A stretch of DNA of 64,000 nucleotides from contig JBBHKE010000463.1 of NCBI GenBank assembly GCA_037447655.1, forward strand, positions 83,947 through 147,946, given 5' to 3'. This stretch comes from Zygnema cylindricum (taxonomy: Eukaryota > Streptophyta > Zygnematophyceae > Zygnematales > Zygnemataceae). Under the pieces are notes generated by a model, which was not told where the DNA came from, searched no databases, and saw only the letters and a program-made list of their open reading frames with translations. The position numbers were made by a program, and so were the translations under genes. Shown here piece by piece: positions 60,260 through 64,000 of this stretch (position 1 is its first letter; the number at the start of each line of letters is the position of its first letter).

Positions 60260-62159
60260 GGGTAATTTCGCATGCTCTAAAGTTACAGTTATTTTCTGTC
60301 GTTTTCCTCCATAACTTAGGGCACTTTCCCATGTGCTAAAGTTACGGTTATTTTCTGTCGCTTTCCTTTATAACTTGGAAAAAAAGGAAAAAATCTGCAG
60401 CCGTACCAAAAAATTCAAATTACCACCGTACAAGTTGCGTTCCATTAAAACTTTAGCTGTACCGCAGTTGTCGTCTATCGCGATGTAGTTTATCGTTTAC
60501 CGAGTTTCGACCCACTTTCGCGTCCTTCCAGATCATCTTCAAACTTTAATAAAATCACCTCGCGAGGTGATTTTAAATAAAGTTCCACGACGTGGGCGAT
60601 TATGCATATGCACGCGTCGGAGGTTTTTTACAAAATTTCCCTCAAAAAAAAAAAATCCAATGCATGTTTACAGCCTGTACGTACTTTTTTCCGTGCACCT
60701 TTTTCCGTACAGAGGCAGTGGAGGGGTCTCGACCAACGGACGCCATTTCGCAAAAGAGAAGTCCATGAAAGCGCCTCTCTCTCTCCATCTCCCACTAACG
60801 CGTATATCTCACAATTATTGCAATGAAAAAAAGCAAGAAAGGTATCAAATGAAAGATCTCTAAAAAATATTTCTTTTGGTTGTCTTTTAGCTTATATTGA
60901 TGGCAAGTACAGTGAGAACGGACGATAAAACAAAATCGGAAAACCATGGCGGAATGTTTTAGATTCAATGACGTCAACGCTATCATAAGTGAGCATGACG
61001 TCAATATGTCACAAACCCTAAACATCTACAATGTCACAAGTAGATAGACGTCTACAAACGTCGCTATTTTGTAAATGTCAACAATTGTCGCGAGTTTTGA
61101 AGTCGTCTACAATCCGTCACAAATTTCACCCACGTCTACATCCGTCACGATCTAAAGTAACGATTTTATTTTTTTTTACATACGAATGCTCTGAAAGTAG
61201 TACGGAGAATCTTCGCTAAAAACAAAGTTACAAGACTAAAGTTTCGGCTACATGGGAAAGTGCCCTTAGAAAAAAACAAGAAAATCCGCAGCAGTACCAA
61301 AAACTTGAAATTAACACCGTACAAAGTTGCGTTACCTTGAAACTTTATATGTATTGGAGTTTGTCGTCTAGCGCGATATAGTTTGTCGTCTAGGGCGTTT
61401 CGACCTACTTTCGCGCCCTTCCAGCTCATCTTCAAACTTTATATAAAATCGCCTCGCGGGGTGATTTTAAATAAAGTTCCATGAGGTGAGCGAATAGGCA
61501 CGCGTTGTCGCATGTCGGAAGTTTTTAACATTTTTTGTGCGCGAAGTACCAAAACAAAAAACTCATTACACGTTTCCAGCCTGTGCGTGACTTTTTTCCG
61601 TACAGGGGCCGTGGAGGGGGTCTCGACCAACAGACGCCGTTTTGCAGAAGCGAAGTCCCTACAAGCGCCTCTCTCTCTCTCCCTCTCCCACTACCGCGTC
61701 TATCTCAAAATTCTTACAATGGAAAACGTGAATAATATTATCAAATGAAAGATCTCAAAAAATAATTTCTTTTGAATATTTTTGGGCGTATTTTGATGGC
61801 AAGTAGAGTGAGAAAGGACTAAAAAACATAATCGGGAAACCATGGCGAAAAGTTTTAGAATTTGTGAAGTCGACATTGTTGTAATTTGAGCGTGACGTCA
61901 AAATATCACAAACCCTAAACATCTTCAATGTCACAAGTAGCTAAACATCTACAACAGTCGTTATTTTGTAAAAGTTATCAATTGTAGCGAGTTTTGTAGT
62001 CATCTACAACCGTCACAAATTACACCCACGTCTACATTCGTCACAATCTAAAGTAACGATTTCATTTCTTTACATAGGAATGCTCCGAAAGTAGTAGGGA
62101 GAATCTTCGCTAAAAACAAAGTTTCAAAACTAATGTTTTGGTTACATGCGAAAGTAACC
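60260..62159. mobile_element. PIF/Harbinger-like element H2 (outer)
   Basis: The ends GGGTAATTTCGCATG and CATGCGAAAGTAACC are inverted repeats with two mismatches, flanked by TAA (60257-60259, 62160-62162). Removing the nested copy (60319-61265 plus TTA) leaves 950 bp, the same length as the nested element. A palindrome with CCTCGCGGGG core lies near 61434-61477. Non-coding. Confidence 0.85.
60319..61265. mobile_element. PIF/Harbinger-like element H1 (nested)
   Basis: The ends GGGCACTTTCCCATGT and ACATGGGAAAGTGCCC are a perfect 16-bp inverted repeat, flanked by TTA on both sides (60316-60318, 61266-61268). It lies about 57 bp inside a second copy of the same family. Sequence either side of it joins to give the continuous family sequence CATAACTTAGAAAAAAAC. 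A palindrome with CTCGCGAG core is at 60542-60584. Non-coding. Confidence 0.9.
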
Positions 62160-63870
62160 TAATAAATAAAAATATGTATATTTCTGTTACACTCATGGGT
62201 CATACCAATTCGTGCATCCGCTAGATATATAAGTGCCAATGTGTACGTTTTGTTGCTACATCTCAAAGACGTTGGCCAGAAAAGCGTTCAAATGTTAGCA
62301 CATCTCCACATAAACAAGTGGATTTTTAGAATTGAAATAATAAAAGTGATATTAAATGTCTACGAAGTTTTTGCATTTATGTGCATGTTGATTTACACCT
62401 TTCGCAAGGCAAAAAACATGCTTATAAAAAAAGTTTATCTCACCGGGATAGAGCAACACACATGGGTCATTTCTTGTTTGAAATGGAAAATAATTAATGG
62501 AGAAGTCGTATCTAATAGCCATTTCACAAGGTTGGTATTAGAATATAGTACCACTCACAAAAGAGCACGCTAAATGTACAAGTTTTTTCAACGTCTAACA
62601 TCCAAAAAATAAATGTACAAGGATTTGTGGTTTACCAAAGGTATTAAACGTCTCTTTTGTAACATCAACAAGAGATATGAAAAACACAAATTGGAAAGAG
62701 AGAGGCAAAGATATCGCCAATGTAGTTTGAAGGCGAGCTTGTTAATGAGATAACTATTTTCCAAACTAGTAAAAATGCCATTTTCAAGTAGGTGATGTAA
62801 GGTACTAACAATTTTATCGTCAATATATAAAATTGTTAGTGGTAATTTGCGGGTGAGGTACGAAAGACGTTAACCAACACAATAAGTCAAAATGGTAAAT
62901 GCAACTTAGGATTTTAAAAGCATGGCAAGTTATTCACCTTGCGAGATATCCTTTAACATCTCGTGAATGACAAATTGGGCAACAAATAGCGAGGCCTATA
63001 TAAAAAACCGCAAATTTAAGTACCCTTCTTTAGAGGCGCGAGACAGAAACCCATGTACCAACGAAGGTTTGTAGGTCAACCTTTTTACCACTATACTACA
63101 CATTTAGAGAGTTTAACAACTACTTTTTAATACGAAGTTGATATGCGAAATTATAAAGCGTAAAAACAACTTGATGATGTAGGCCAACGATGTGTGAAAC
63201 TCTGTGGGCTCCGTTGCCCCATAGAATGCACAGTTCAAAAGTAGCCACTAGGATAGCATCAACCCACTTTGGTTTCCCCCATAATAACTGCCACCCTGGC
63301 AGGCAATGACTCTGACCAGCCTCACCCCTGTGAGGACAAGACTCCCTTGAGTCCAACGCAAAAAGAATCACCGAATTAGCTCCTCGAGCATTTAGTTATA
63401 GTTGGCCAAAGACAGCCTATTTATACAGATGGTCACCTGGAGAGAGGCGCCTCAAATATTACTAAGTCCTAGTATGTCTACTCTTTGCTACCTATTACTA
63501 AACCCTAGTCTAATAGGAACACTATAAAGTACAAAAGGTACAATGGCCGATGTACTTATTGTACCACCATTGTATAACATGGCCTTCAAGGTAACGCTTG
63601 TCAAATCGGGAGCCATGGTTCTCCCCCCTATCTTCTGTGGTAACCAAATAGTGTGACGCCACGTGGCATTGCGTGAAGCTATTTCCAAAGGCTGCCAAAA
63701 GCGCATTCCGGGTGGCGGCTGCGACGAAGGTCGTCCAATCAATTAAATTTACACGGTTTAGATTCGCGTTCGTGCATGAATTGTTTCATATGGTGCTCGT
63801 AGTCAGATTAGTGTGAATTTGATGATGTGTCACAGTTTAAGTACGTATCAAATCTCACACGTTCATTATT
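62160..63870. other. Unassigned DNA
   Basis: No gene is supported. Minus-strand open stretches at 63120-63371 and 63488-63742 have protein-like but unrecognised composition and may be retroelement remains. GTTCAAAAGTAGC at about 63233 resembles the end of the M-type miniature elements. Confidence 0.4.
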
Positions 63871-63960
63871 TTGAGGGCCTTAATGGTTAAGGCGTCCGTA
63901 TACATATAATCTAGAGGTTGCAGGTTAAAATCCAGCAAAAGGCACAAATTTGGTAAAATG
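63871..63960 (+). repeat. tRNA-like sequence (SINE head or tRNA relic)
   Basis: TTAATGGTTAAGGCGTCCG resembles a tRNA D-arm/A box and GGTTGCAGGTTAAAATCC a T-arm/B box about 40 bases later. The T stem is broken by an A where T would pair, so a functional tRNA is unlikely. Confidence 0.35.
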
Positions 63961-64000
63961 CCCCTCTACTTTAGTCTGCACCTTCTAAATAGCGGGGTAG

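Noticed and set aside
62241-62573. 110-codon open frame
   Set aside because: It starts at a non-ATG codon, has no recognisable domain and no supporting context.

Overview
The window is nuclear DNA from a land plant. Four spliced protein-coding genes with plant-type introns sit in a background of LTR retrotransposons, non-autonomous DNA transposons, microsatellites and minisatellites. The NAC transcription factor and the plant-type Copia elements point to a land plant. The bestrophin-like channel gene is not the thylakoid type known in flowering plants, which weakly suggests a non-seed or early-diverging lineage; I cannot name the species. A 398-base run of N (34451-34848) is an assembly gap inside a gene. 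Layout: 0.8-4.0 kb holds fragments of two Copia elements and a related insertion. 4.6-6.2 kb holds a duplicated block with a very long pyrimidine tract. 7.67-10.70 kb (minus) is the 20S proteasome beta type-2 subunit gene (PBD), four exons, with a complete hAT-like element just upstream (10907-11809). 12.0-12.9 kb is a tandem-repeat block. 13.5-18.6 kb is a decayed, unrecognised minus-strand coding block ending in a Copia zinc knuckle and protease. 18.67-26.0 kb is a large Copia element whose RNase H domain is split by a 1,047-bp insertion. 26.7-27.8 kb has two adjacent mariner-like elements. 28.6-37.5 kb (plus) is a bestrophin-like anion channel gene, missing at least one exon that probably lies in the N gap. 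38.8-42.3 kb (minus) is the APC10/DOC1 gene, seven exons, convergent with the channel gene. 42.5-47.9 kb is a 5.4-kb PIF/Harbinger-like element swollen with simple repeats. 48.2-52.9 kb is a cluster of further TIR elements. 54.2-58.4 kb (minus) is a membrane-tethered NAC transcription factor, five exons. 60.3-62.2 kb is one Harbinger-like element nested inside another of the same family. The genes have separate housekeeping or regulatory roles (proteasome assembly, anaphase-promoting complex, anion transport, stress-type transcription control) and do not form an operon or cluster. I assembled the exons by hand: every reported junction has GT-AG ends and matching phase, and the proteasome, APC10 and NAC proteins read through from ATG to stop. 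The most unusual things are: (1) Copia long terminal repeats that appear to carry the gag start codon and about 20 codons; (2) several complete TIR elements with 3-bp target duplications and near-perfect internal palindromes on a CTCGCGAG/CTCGAG core; (3) a duplicated tail exon, a poly-phenylalanine exon and a missing exon in the bestrophin-like gene; (4) a minus-strand coding block that matches no family I recognise. Transposon edges lie within about 200 bp of the start codons of both PBD and APC10.
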